From Ohtaekwangia sp036786105 (GTDB lineage Bacteria; Bacteroidota; Bacteroidia; Cytophagales; Cyclobacteriaceae): DNA of 64,000 bases. The notes under the pieces were generated by a model that saw nothing but the letters and a program-made list of their open reading frames with translations, searched no databases and had not been told where the DNA came from. The first letter of the stretch is position 1. Each line of letters opens with the position of its first letter. Below, one piece after another: positions 56,687 to 64,000 of this stretch. The translations under genes were made by a program, and so were the position numbers. The stretch is taken from positions 148,565-212,564 of the forward strand of contig NZ_DAIQRQ010000003.1 of NCBI RefSeq assembly GCF_036786105.1, given 5' to 3'.

Positions 56687-57595
56687 TTAATTTTTAGTCC
56701 AACCTTGTGGGAATTTTCTATCAAACTCATTCTTCGTAAGAATCTCACCCGTTTCAATCCTGTGATCCAGACGATTAATATACACAGATAATTCTTCAGT
56801 ACTATCATTTAGCGACAGTGCTTTGCTTCTGTAATACTGAAATAAATTTTTAAGTGAATCGGATTTTTGTGTTGCATACAAACAGGCATAAGCTGAAGCA
56901 ACACCTGCCCATGAAATTGCAAGTGAAGTATCTCTCTTCAAATTCTCTTTGGTAGCGCGAAGGAACATGGCATAATCTTTTGTATCAAAGCCGGCCCCCA
57001 TTTCTGCTTGTACGATCAGCGCTTCGATGTTGTAATCGTTCGGTACCAGATTTTTGCAACTGTTAAATTCAGCCAGTGCTTCTACTGAGTGATCTTCTGT
57101 CAAAAGACTGATACCTTTGTAATAACTTGCCAAGGCACGAAGATCAGCGACTTCCGGTACATTTTCGGATGCTACAGCAAGATCTTCAGCTGCGCGTTTA
57201 TAATCATTGTTTTCGATAGCCTTCCTGGAATGAAGTAAACTGGATCGGCCATTAATAAAACGCCAATTCCAAAACGCAGAAAAGAATACCAGCACGATCA
57301 CAACAGCGAAGAATGCCTTTACCCATGCAGGGAAGACTTTATCTTTTAAAGATGTTTCGCAGGAAGTACAGAGCGGATAACGCGCCACCCGATTCAATAC
57401 AGTATCGCCAAAATCAGTCTGGCATGATGAGCAAATGGTGGGATCGTATTCTTTTTCAACTTTCTTCGTTTTTAACTGCTCTTCGGTAAAAGTGGCCTGT
57501 ATGCAGGCTTCACAGTAGGAAATGCCATCAATCGTAAGTGAGCTGTTAATTGGAAGATCGGTTTTATGGCATTGGCCGCAGTTAACGTATCGCAT
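56687..57595 (-). CDS. Double zinc-ribbon, membrane helix and TPR protein
   Basis: The protein has 302 residues. Two CxxC-pair zinc ribbons fill residues 1-85 (CGQCHK..C.AC and CSSCQTDFGD..LCTSC). A membrane helix follows (about 90-112). The rest (about 115-300) is made of helical TPR-like repeats (AIENNDYKRAAEDLAVASEN, YYKGISLLTEDHSVEALAEFN, ISWAGVASAYACLY). With the ribbons inside the cell and the TPR outside it could sense or bind a partner. It is the first gene of a three-gene operon with the membrane protease and a small protein. Not recognised as a named family. Confidence 0.7.
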   Translation of the reverse strand: MRYVNCGQCHKTDLPINSSLTIDGISYCEACIQATFTEEQLKTKKVEKEYDPTICSSCQTDFGDTVLNRVARYPLCTSCETSLKDKVFPAWVKAFFAVVIVLVFFSAFWNWRFINGRSSLLHSRKAIENNDYKRAAEDLAVASENVPEVADLRALASYYKGISLLTEDHSVEALAEFNSCKNLVPNDYNIEALIVQAEMGAGFDTKDYAMFLRATKENLKRDTSLAISWAGVASAYACLYATQKSDSLKNLFQYYRSKALSLNDSTEELSVYINRLDHRIETGEILTKNEFDRKFPQGWTKN

Positions 57596-57841
57596 TGGTA
57601 AGTTAGGATAGGTAACGCGAAGGTATAGAAAAGCTTAGCGTGCACTGCCTATACGTAATAAAAAGGTTGAAAATATATCCCTGCCAGCGAAATTATAAGA
57701 TTCATATTCATCATCAAAATACCTTGTTTAGCCGGAATTTGAGTACCCCTCCGGGATGTGAAGTAATTTCGCAAGAGGATAGGTATACAATTCACCTTGT
57801 ATTATTTTCACCTGTAATAAACCTTTTTACTTTTATAACCC

Positions 57842-59434
57842 ATGAACCGTATACTGCTATCCCTCACTTTTATATTGCTCCTGGCGTGCGAGCATAAAAC
57901 GGCCAATACTGAAAATACGGAAGCCATTCCGGATTACCTGGAGGAAATTACCATACAGCAACTGCAGCAGGGATATAAAGAAGGTAAATATACCATTACC
58001 GGTGTAGTGAAAGATTACCTGGCTCGTATTGAAGCACTTGATAAACACGGGCCACAGATTAATTCGATTATTATGGTTAATCCGGATGCATTGTCGATTG
58101 CCGAAGCATTGGAAAAAGAATTTAAAGAAGGAAAGATCCGCGGCCCGCTGCACGGTATACCGGTTATACTCAAAGACAATATCGACACACACGATAAAAT
58201 GCCCAATACAGCAGGAGCCATCGTGCTGCGAAATTCATTTCCATCACAAGACAGTTGGGTAGCAAAAAAACTTCGGGATGCAGGTGCTGTTATACTCGCT
58301 AAAGCAAACCTAAGCGAGTGGGCAAACTTCCGTGCCGATATGTCGTCCAGCGGATGGAGTGGAGTAGGAGGGCAGACTAAAAATCCATATGTACTCGATC
58401 GCAACCCCTGTGGCTCCAGCGCGGGTTCGGGCGCAGCAGTAGCGGCCAACTTTTGTGGAGTAGCCATCGGTACGGAAACGAATGGTTCCATTGTTTGCCC
58501 ATCCAATAACAATGGCATTGTAGGACTCAAGCCAACCGTGGGATTGATCAGTCGCACGGGAATTATACCGATATCTTTTACACAAGATACTCCGGGCCCT
58601 ATGGGCCGCACGGTAGCAGATGTAGCCATAGCTTTGGGAGCGCTTACCGGTATAGATTCAACGGATTCAAAAACACTAAACCCGGCAGCTGTTTTTTATA
58701 GCGATTACACACCCTTTCTCAAAGCAGATGGACTGAAAGGAAAGCGCATCGGCTTGCTGAAAGATATATCCGGCTTTCACGCCAAAGTGGATACACTTAT
58801 GAAGCAGGCAGTGCTATACCTGAAACAACAAGGTGCGGAAGTTATTGAAATAGCAGAGCCGATAGGGAAAGGCGCAGGCAGTCCATCATTCCAGGTATTG
58901 CTGTATGAGTTTAAGGACGGACTGAACAAATACTTTGCAAGCCTGCCCCATGCACCGGTGCATAACCTGGAAGAGCTTATGGCTTTTAACCGGAAAGATT
59001 CCATCGAGCTTCGTTACTTCGATCAGAAACTATTGGAAATGGCCCATGCCAAAGGCGATCTGCAGAGTAAAGAGTATACCGATGCACTGGCAGCGATGCA
59101 CAAAGCGACACGCGAAGAAGGTATTGACAAAGTAATGCAGCAATACAAACTCGATGCACTTATGGCGCCTACCGGCTCGCCTGCCTGGAAGACCGATCTT
59201 ATTGACGGCGATCATTTCCTGGGCGGGAGCTCATCGCTCGCAGCGATTGCAGGCTATCCCAGTATAGCCGTACCAATGGGATTTGTTGATGACCTGCCGG
59301 TAGATGTTTCGTTTTTCGGCAAAGCCTGGAGTGAATCCGTGCTGATCGAGATCGCCTATGGATATGAGCAGGGCACAAAGCATCGTAAAGCTCCGAAATA
59401 TATATCCTCCAACGGGAGTATAACGCTGCCATAA
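57842..59434 (+). CDS. Lipoprotein amidase (amidase signature family)
   Basis: The protein has 530 residues. Lipobox LLAC at residues 13-16 (Cys16) makes it a periplasm-facing lipoprotein. The amidase signature holds Lys111 (VILKDNIDT), Ser192 in NPCGSSAGSGAAVAA and nucleophile Ser216 in GTETNGSIVCPSN, the Ser-cisSer-Lys triad with the usual 24-residue Ser-Ser spacing. Later PGPMGRTVADVA and SSLAAIAGYPSIAVPMG also fit. The substrate is unknown; exported members of the family are seldom characterised. It has its own intergenic region (57596-57841). Confidence 0.88.
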   Translation: MNRILLSLTFILLLACEHKTANTENTEAIPDYLEEITIQQLQQGYKEGKYTITGVVKDYLARIEALDKHGPQINSIIMVNPDALSIAEALEKEFKEGKIRGPLHGIPVILKDNIDTHDKMPNTAGAIVLRNSFPSQDSWVAKKLRDAGAVILAKANLSEWANFRADMSSSGWSGVGGQTKNPYVLDRNPCGSSAGSGAAVAANFCGVAIGTETNGSIVCPSNNNGIVGLKPTVGLISRTGIIPISFTQDTPGPMGRTVADVAIALGALTGIDSTDSKTLNPAAVFYSDYTPFLKADGLKGKRIGLLKDISGFHAKVDTLMKQAVLYLKQQGAEVIEIAEPIGKGAGSPSFQVLLYEFKDGLNKYFASLPHAPVHNLEELMAFNRKDSIELRYFDQKLLEMAHAKGDLQSKEYTDALAAMHKATREEGIDKVMQQYKLDALMAPTGSPAWKTDLIDGDHFLGGSSSLAAIAGYPSIAVPMGFVDDLPVDVSFFGKAWSESVLIEIAYGYEQGTKHRKAPKYISSNGSITLP

Positions 59435-59678
59435 GACTATAATTTGGGGACATAATACTGTGCCAACGGTGTTGCTTCCCTTCGGTACATGTTGACACAT
59501 GATCAGAACATCTAAGATAGCAGAGACTGATATACCATCTCAAAGGAAAAATAATATGCGTGTGATGAAGCCATGTAAAGAGATATCGTCAATAATTTTA
59601 TAGCAACGGTAGAACGATAATATATTATGTTTCCTGTAGCTGATACGTTTTACTATTTTAGTGCGATCATTTAGCTAT

Positions 59679-60851
59679 ATGAAAAAAAGAATTACCCAAT
59701 CGGCTTTTATTTTACTTTTCATTTTTATTTCGGCCGCCAGTTACGCCCAGCACTATTATGTGGTGGTAGGCGTGTTCTCCGTGGAAAGTAATGCCCGGAA
59801 ATTTAGCGGCTATGTGAAGAGTCTTCGATACCCGGCTCAGTATGAACTGAATGTTACCAAGAATCAATACTATGTGTACGTTCTGAAAACTGAAAATCAT
59901 GAAGAGGGTCTTGCCAAAGTTAAATCCCTGCAGGCAGGATCGTTTCTGAACGATGCCTGGCTCTATACCGGTAAACTGGGCACTGGCAACGACCCCGTTG
60001 TAGCGGAAGAAACGAAAGTTGAGCCCCCAGTAACCGAAACAACAGAGACAGAGACAACAACGCCACCGGTAGATTCAACCATCAGCACTACCGAGATTCC
60101 GGCATCTACCGATACCGCTGCTTCTACTGAAGTGGTACCAGAGAAAGTGAGAGGCAAGCTTTTCAAGTTCGCCATTCAGATGGCCGATGGAAGACCTGTG
60201 AATGGCGAAATCCACCGTGTTGACTTCAGCCGTGGCCGCGACATTGCAGTCTATAAGTCTAACCAATATGTAGACATCACGAAGCCCGCTAACAATGCTC
60301 CTATATCGCTGGTGTGCGGCATCTTCGGTTATAAGGAACTTGTCAAACAACTTGATTATACCAACCCGTCAGCACTGGAGGACGCAACACAAGATGCAAA
60401 CGGAGCCTGGGTTATTCCTTATCGCCTGGAGCGCATGAAGAAAGGCGATGTATCGGTTATGTATCACGTTTCTTTTTATAAAGATGCTGTAATCATGTTG
60501 CCACAATCAAAGCTCGAAATGGATGAGCTGGTAAACATGATGAAAGACAATCCTGATTACAGGATAAAAATACACGGTCATTGCAACGGTACCAATAGCC
60601 GCAAGATCATAGCACTGGGCACAACCCGTAATTACTTTGATGTGCGGGGCTCACAGGAGAAAACCGGCTCCGCCAAAGAGCTGTCGCGTATGCGTGCTGA
60701 AGCAGTGCAGCAATACCTGGCCGATAATGGCATAGAGAAGAATCGCTCCAATGTATATGCATGGGGAGGACAGAACATGCTTGTGCCGGAGAACAGCAAC
60801 AGTGCTTCGCGCCTGAACGACCGTATTGAGATTGAAATTACTGCAGATTAA
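59679..60851 (+). CDS. SPOR plus OmpA-type envelope protein
   Basis: The protein has 390 residues from the ATG at 59679 (a GTG six codons earlier only adds a tail before the signal). Signal peptide MKKRITQSAFILLFIFISAASYAQ. An SPOR-like domain (about 25-105) has HYYVVVGVFSVESNARKF and AWLYTGKLG. A Thr/Glu/Pro-rich linker lies at about 110-165. An intermediate beta domain (about 170-275) follows, then an OmpA-like domain (about 280-390) with IKIHGHCN, ELSRMRAEAVQQYL and LNDRIEIEI. The Asp of GHxD is Asn, while the Arg is kept. Two peptidoglycan-related domains suggest it spans wall and outer membrane. Its SPOR domain resembles that of the PorP-SPOR fusion at 36562. Confidence 0.83.
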   Translation: MKKRITQSAFILLFIFISAASYAQHYYVVVGVFSVESNARKFSGYVKSLRYPAQYELNVTKNQYYVYVLKTENHEEGLAKVKSLQAGSFLNDAWLYTGKLGTGNDPVVAEETKVEPPVTETTETETTTPPVDSTISTTEIPASTDTAASTEVVPEKVRGKLFKFAIQMADGRPVNGEIHRVDFSRGRDIAVYKSNQYVDITKPANNAPISLVCGIFGYKELVKQLDYTNPSALEDATQDANGAWVIPYRLERMKKGDVSVMYHVSFYKDAVIMLPQSKLEMDELVNMMKDNPDYRIKIHGHCNGTNSRKIIALGTTRNYFDVRGSQEKTGSAKELSRMRAEAVQQYLADNGIEKNRSNVYAWGGQNMLVPENSNSASRLNDRIEIEITAD

Positions 60852-60877
60852 TTAACAACGGGATTTTTATAACACAG

Positions 60878-61669
60878 GTGCACTCGGTAAGTATATTGGG
60901 ATGTGGATGGCTGGGAAAACCGCTGGGAGTAGCGTTGTTACGGTCGGGTTATACAGTACTGGGCTCTGTTACGCAGCAGGAAAAACTGGCCGCGATCGCG
61001 GAAACCGGTATAGAGCCTTGCTTACTGAAGTTTGATCCGCAGCCCGCTGGTGATTATAGTCGCTTCTTTCAATCCGAGATACTGATCATCAGTATTCCCC
61101 CGAGGAGAAAAACCGGTCTGACAACAGTATACCTGGAGCAATTGCAAAACGTGGTACAGGAAGCGCAGCGTGGCACGATATCACATATAGTATTTATCAG
61201 TTCAACAGCAGTATATCCGGACCTAAACCGTATAGTATATGAAGACGATGCCGCTGTTGATTCTTACCTGACAGAAGCAGAGAAGATTGTAATAACAAGT
61301 GGCATTCAAACAACCGTAATTCGCTTTGGAGGATTGATTGGTGCCGGCAGGCATCCCGGAAGATTTCTTGCCGGGAAGCAGGAGGTACCCGGAAGAACAA
61401 GCCCGGTAAATATGATTCACCAGGAAGACTGTATAAAAATTATTCAGGCAGTAGTAGAGAGGGATGCGTGGGGAGAAATATTCAACGCCTGTGCCGATGA
61501 ACACCCTGCCCGCGGTAAATTTTATTTCCTGGCAAGTAAACAGCTTGGCCTGGAGCCACCCCATTTTATAGAGGAAGATAACAGCGCCTATAAAATTGTG
61601 TGCTCGGAAAAATTAAAGAAGCGATTGAAATATACTTTTATATATCCCGATCCGTTGACTATGTTTTAA
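60878..61669 (+). CDS. NAD(P)-binding SDR/epimerase-like protein
   Basis: The protein has 263 residues starting with GTG at 60878; no suitable ATG lies upstream of the Rossmann motif VSILGCGWLGKPLG. It has FISSTAVYPD, the SDR strand with the catalytic Ser/Thr region, but the usual YxxxK is not clear (DSYLTEAEK may hold it). TTVIRFGGLIGAGRHPG and VNMIHQEDCIKII are typical of the extended SDR/epimerase group related to YeeZ. The reaction is unknown. It lies 26 bases after the SPOR-OmpA gene and may share its transcript. Confidence 0.75.
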   Translation: MHSVSILGCGWLGKPLGVALLRSGYTVLGSVTQQEKLAAIAETGIEPCLLKFDPQPAGDYSRFFQSEILIISIPPRRKTGLTTVYLEQLQNVVQEAQRGTISHIVFISSTAVYPDLNRIVYEDDAAVDSYLTEAEKIVITSGIQTTVIRFGGLIGAGRHPGRFLAGKQEVPGRTSPVNMIHQEDCIKIIQAVVERDAWGEIFNACADEHPARGKFYFLASKQLGLEPPHFIEEDNSAYKIVCSEKLKKRLKYTFIYPDPLTMF

Positions 61670-61752
61670 CGGGAGACAACTGAAAAATATACACATGTTT
61701 GCCCGCTCTCTTGTTGACCTGTGTTTGTCGAATACAGGATGAAAGATAATGT

Positions 61753-62184
61753 TTAAGTTGCAGGTCTGTTAATAATTATTTTTCTTACTCGATAGAACCT
61801 CTCGCCATAATCAAATTGAATCTCACCGTCATATTGATTTTTCAATACTTTCTCCGTCCACCTAAAGGAATTTGTACGTTCCTTCTCTTTGTCACTAAGT
61901 TCAATTCCTTTTAAATCTCTTGATGCTGAGAACTTATAATAGACGGAAATATACCCACCTCTGGATTTCAATTCTATTTTATCAAAGCTCTTCGAAATTC
62001 TGTCTAAAGTATCTGCCTGGAGTAATTCAGTAAGAGTAATGTCTCGCCCCTCCGTTTGCCTCAAGTGATCTTGAATTAAGATAGATAAAATTAAAACATC
62101 ACTGTTGATTTGTGAGACAGTACTTTTCAGTGGCACTGAAGCACATCCCCCAATGAAAATTGCAAGTGTGACTAATATTCTCAT
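61753..62184 (-). CDS. Hypothetical lipoprotein (143 aa)
   Basis: The signal MRILVTLAIFIGGCASVP has a lipobox (IGGC), so it is probably anchored to a membrane by Cys14. The mature part is helical at first (TLTELLQADTLDRISKSFDK), then beta-rich (GGYISVYYKFSA, GEIQFDYGERFYRVRKI). Not recognised. It is the last of three minus-strand small genes in a region with A/T-rich gaps. Confidence 0.6.
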   Translation of the reverse strand: MRILVTLAIFIGGCASVPLKSTVSQINSDVLILSILIQDHLRQTEGRDITLTELLQADTLDRISKSFDKIELKSRGGYISVYYKFSASRDLKGIELSDKEKERTNSFRWTEKVLKNQYDGEIQFDYGERFYRVRKIIINRPAT

Positions 62185-62262
62185 ATATACATCTGTTTTA
62201 CAGCTGCTTTATTTTCTCAGAATTTTTCTGATCAGCCTATTTCACTGGGTTGTCCTTGAATT

Positions 62263-62760
62263 TCACACCTTTGCCATATCAACCCAATAGTATTGGTTTG
62301 TTGTTCTGTCTTCTACGCCAACGTTTAGAAACTCGGTGAACTCTTTTAGTCCTTTGAGTAGTTCTTGTTTGGTGTTTTTTGTCAGAAGGTCAAGCGTATC
62401 ACTATCGAACACCAGTGTACCGGTGTAGTCCGACCAATCCATTTGCCGTGATTGCACTCTGGTGTTAAGTGTTTGCGAATAATTTCCTTTTGTGATCACT
62501 ATTCTGTCGATAGCATTAAACTTCCTGGTATCTTCGTTTAACTTAAAGATAAGAAAGGATAAATAGTCTCTGTACTTTTTCTGCTTCAAATCAATTTCTG
62601 TTACATATTTTGTCGTCAGTATTATTATTCCTGTTAAAATGATCAGTGCTCCCCAAAACCAGTGGCTTATTACGATCAGGTAAATTCCCCCTGCAAACAA
62701 TAACGCGCTGAAATACTTCATCCCATTGGGAAAGTAAGGTGTAATAATTCGCTTTGTCAT
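62263..62760 (-). CDS. Hypothetical two-helix membrane protein (165 aa)
   Basis: Two hydrophobic helices lie near residues 16-50 (YFSALLFAGGIYLIVISHWF and ALIILTGIIILTT), followed by a soluble C-terminal domain with alternating strands (KYVTEIDLKQKKYRDYL, IDRIVITKGNY, GTLVFDSDTLDLL). This layout recalls bacterial PH-like (YdbS/YcxB-type) proteins but the match is by shape only. It starts a few bases after a REP-like palindrome and 28 bases after the next gene's stop. Confidence 0.55.
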   Translation of the reverse strand: MTKRIITPYFPNGMKYFSALLFAGGIYLIVISHWFWGALIILTGIIILTTKYVTEIDLKQKKYRDYLSFLIFKLNEDTRKFNAIDRIVITKGNYSQTLNTRVQSRQMDWSDYTGTLVFDSDTLDLLTKNTKQELLKGLKEFTEFLNVGVEDRTTNQYYWVDMAKV

Positions 62761-62767
62761 AACTTTA

Positions 62768-62787
62768 CCTGCCTACCGGCAGGCAGG
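62768..62787. repeat. REP-like palindromic element
   Basis: CCTGCCTACCGGCAGGCAGG pairs CCTGCC with GGCAGG around TACC, with a second GGCAGG copy shifted by four bases. It fills the gap between two minus-strand genes. Similar CCTGCC/GGCAGG palindromes occur as dispersed elements in many Bacteroidota genomes; only one copy is seen here. Confidence 0.5.
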
Positions 62788-62788
62788 C

Positions 62789-63331
62789 TTAGCAGCCACC
62801 TTTATGGGCGGCACGTTTATACATTATTTTACTGTCCCGTTCTACATAGTCGCCCGATACAATGGGGTATGAATACTTAGGCGCATACGATACACTATGG
62901 CTTCTTATAATTATTTTGTCGTTTACTTTCAGGCTATGCAATTGTTGAAATTCATTTGCCTTTCCCACCCCAAAGGTAAGAATATAATCGTCACCATTAA
63001 TCTTCACCATCACTCCGAAACCTAATCGTGAGCCTGGTGGAAGCGAAAGAGAACTTACAACAGCCTCCATCTTGGAAGAAGCACTTATATGGTTCCTTAT
63101 TTTGGCCGCACCGGCAAGTACTTTTTGACCTTCCGGAGATGCTTTCCATTTATTGAACATTATACCATCAGGAGTAGCCTCCCATTTTTTCCTTGCGGCT
63201 TTCATCTCAGCAGCCGTGAGTGGTCTTGGAGGTGATTTTTTAGGAGCCTCTTTTTTTATTTCGAGATTAGCAAATACTAGTCCGCTTACCACCACCAGCA
63301 GTAAGATCAGCGCATAAATAATTTTTTTCAT
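62789..63331 (-). CDS. Hypothetical exported protein with tandem KWxAxPxG motif
   Basis: The protein has 180 residues. Signal or anchor helix MKKIIYALILLLVVVSGLVF. A basic/Pro linker leads to two adjacent 12-residue units, KWEATPDGIMFN and KWKASPEGQKVL. The rest (about 85-175) is beta-rich (GSRLGFGVMVKINGDDYILTFGVG, KVNDKIIIRSHSVSYAP) and ends in GGC. Not recognised; the second half could be a small beta-barrel binding domain. Confidence 0.6.
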   Translation of the reverse strand: MKKIIYALILLLVVVSGLVFANLEIKKEAPKKSPPRPLTAAEMKAARKKWEATPDGIMFNKWKASPEGQKVLAGAAKIRNHISASSKMEAVVSSLSLPPGSRLGFGVMVKINGDDYILTFGVGKANEFQQLHSLKVNDKIIIRSHSVSYAPKYSYPIVSGDYVERDSKIMYKRAAHKGGC

Positions 63332-63696
63332 ATTTTTTTGCAGGTTTAATTATCAACTCCAGCAAAACTACAAGTCTTTGTTCCAGGCTTTGGTAAACGA
63401 ATTGTTAAAAAAGGTAAACGAAATGTAAAAGTTGCCTGTATGGCATAATGTACTTGTCCCGCGGAAAATCTTTGTTAGTAGAATGTCACGCGCTAGATGA
63501 CTAAATTGCCCGGGGCCTATTAATCTTTTTATCCATTCAAAAATATCATTTATACCCGATGGCAAAAATTACCATTATGGAGTGAACACAGGCAGACTAT
63601 ATAGCCATGGAATAATCAAGCGAGATCTATACTTGTACACATAAACATCTGACTATATGATTAACTATATATCAAACCGGATTCTGGTTGTGGGAA
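63332..63696. other. Intergenic region, no confident gene
   Basis: The region is A/T-rich between two minus-strand hypotheticals. A 65-codon minus-strand frame (63368-63565) shows no domain or suitable start context. No promoter with both boxes was found. Confidence 0.35.
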
Positions 63697-63999
63697 TCAG
63701 ATATTCGCATGTTTGTCTTTTTTGAAAAAACGGAGCAGGGTAGATAGCATTGCTGCAAAAGATTCTGACAGACAAGGGACAACTGGTTCGTTCCTGCATA
63801 AACCTTTAACATTTTTTTTGATATTCGCTATACCGGAAAAATCCGGTTTTGGAGGAATTACGCTATCTATAACACACAAAATCTTACCTGCTTCCTGAAT
63901 ATAGTCAAGGGCCATAAAATCATAGTATAGGCTCGCAGGTAAATGTATACCGGTTACAAGATCAATCTGGAATATACCGCTTTTTGTATGATGTGTCAT
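63697..63999 (-). CDS. Hypothetical protein (100 aa), may extend past the window
   Basis: The open frame runs from an ATG at 63997-63999 to a stop at 63697. The sequence has a mixed alpha/beta character (IFQIDLVTGIHLPASLYYDF, AGKILCVIDSVIPPKP) with no signal. The true start may lie beyond the right edge. Not recognised, and coding status is uncertain. Confidence 0.3.
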   Translation of the reverse strand: MTHHTKSGIFQIDLVTGIHLPASLYYDFMALDYIQEAGKILCVIDSVIPPKPDFSGIANIKKNVKGLCRNEPVVPCLSESFAAMLSTLLRFFKKDKHANI

Positions 64000-64000
64000 T

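Noticed and set aside
63368..63565. 65-codon minus-strand frame near the right end
   Set aside because: No domain, signal or start context; A/T-rich DNA gives such frames by chance.

Overview
The window reads as chromosomal DNA of a Bacteroidota bacterium, most likely a gliding, polysaccharide-producing member of the Cytophagia. Several signs support this. Giant secreted proteins end in type IX secretion (T9SS) sorting domains. There are two PorP/SprF outer-membrane partners. The promoter boxes follow the Bacteroidota pattern TTTG-N19-TAnnTTTG instead of -35/-10. SPOR and OmpA envelope proteins are present, as is a menaquinone gene cluster. The species cannot be fixed from sequence alone. I saw no rRNA, tRNA, CRISPR array, insertion sequence or phage gene.

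Layout. 1-1588 (minus): the N-terminal part of yebC and a processive-type family 2 glycosyltransferase. 1692-9728 (plus): adhesin cassette I, with a 1.9-kilo-residue protein of 13 tandem cadherin-like repeats ending in a type B T9SS signal, its PorP/SprF partner, and a PD40/OmpA-like protein. 9784-18155 (plus): an exopolysaccharide operon of chain-length/BY-kinase-like protein, flippase, glycosyltransferase, a 34-residue membrane microprotein, O-antigen ligase/polymerase, half-length TolC-like protein and acyltransferase. A convergent methyltransferase follows. 19599-27553: envelope and lipid-linked sugar genes, namely an EEP hydrolase, two GT-C-like membrane proteins, a UbiA-type polyprenyl-phosphate phosphoribosyltransferase with a HAD phosphatase, a GMC oxidoreductase with a Tat-type small subunit, and an alpha/beta hydrolase.

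27587-35875 (minus): two paralogous secreted multidomain esterases with FN3, PA14 and T9SS type A domains. 36562-44143 (minus): adhesin cassette II, a beta-helix plus 16 PKD-like repeats plus a type B T9SS domain, followed by a PorP/SprF protein fused to a SPOR domain. 44240-48504 (minus): a second polysaccharide operon with a response regulator, a sugar-1-phosphate transferase fused to a pseudo-receiver, two GT2 enzymes and an acetyltransferase. 48752-53281 (minus): menD-menB-terB-like-PPC-menE. 53534-55906 (plus): another T9SS cargo, preceded by a strong stem-loop. 55920-57595 (minus): an uncharacterised three-gene operon of zinc-ribbon/TPR protein, M50-like membrane protease and small protein. 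57842-61669 (plus): lipoprotein amidase, SPOR-OmpA protein and SDR-like protein. The last 2.3 kb holds small hypothetical secreted or membrane proteins.

Working together: the two polysaccharide operons jointly supply priming transferase, elongating transferases, flippase, polymerase, co-polymerase and decorating enzymes. Interleaved with them are two very long T9SS surface adhesins, each with its own PorP/SprF. The simplest reading is a surface locus for matrix polysaccharide plus adhesion or gliding. The most noteworthy points are the PorP-SPOR fusion, the pseudo-receiver priming transferase beside a lone receiver, the degraded BY-kinase motifs, the possible lipid-linked pentose pathway, and the odd exported PPC protein inside the menaquinone operon.
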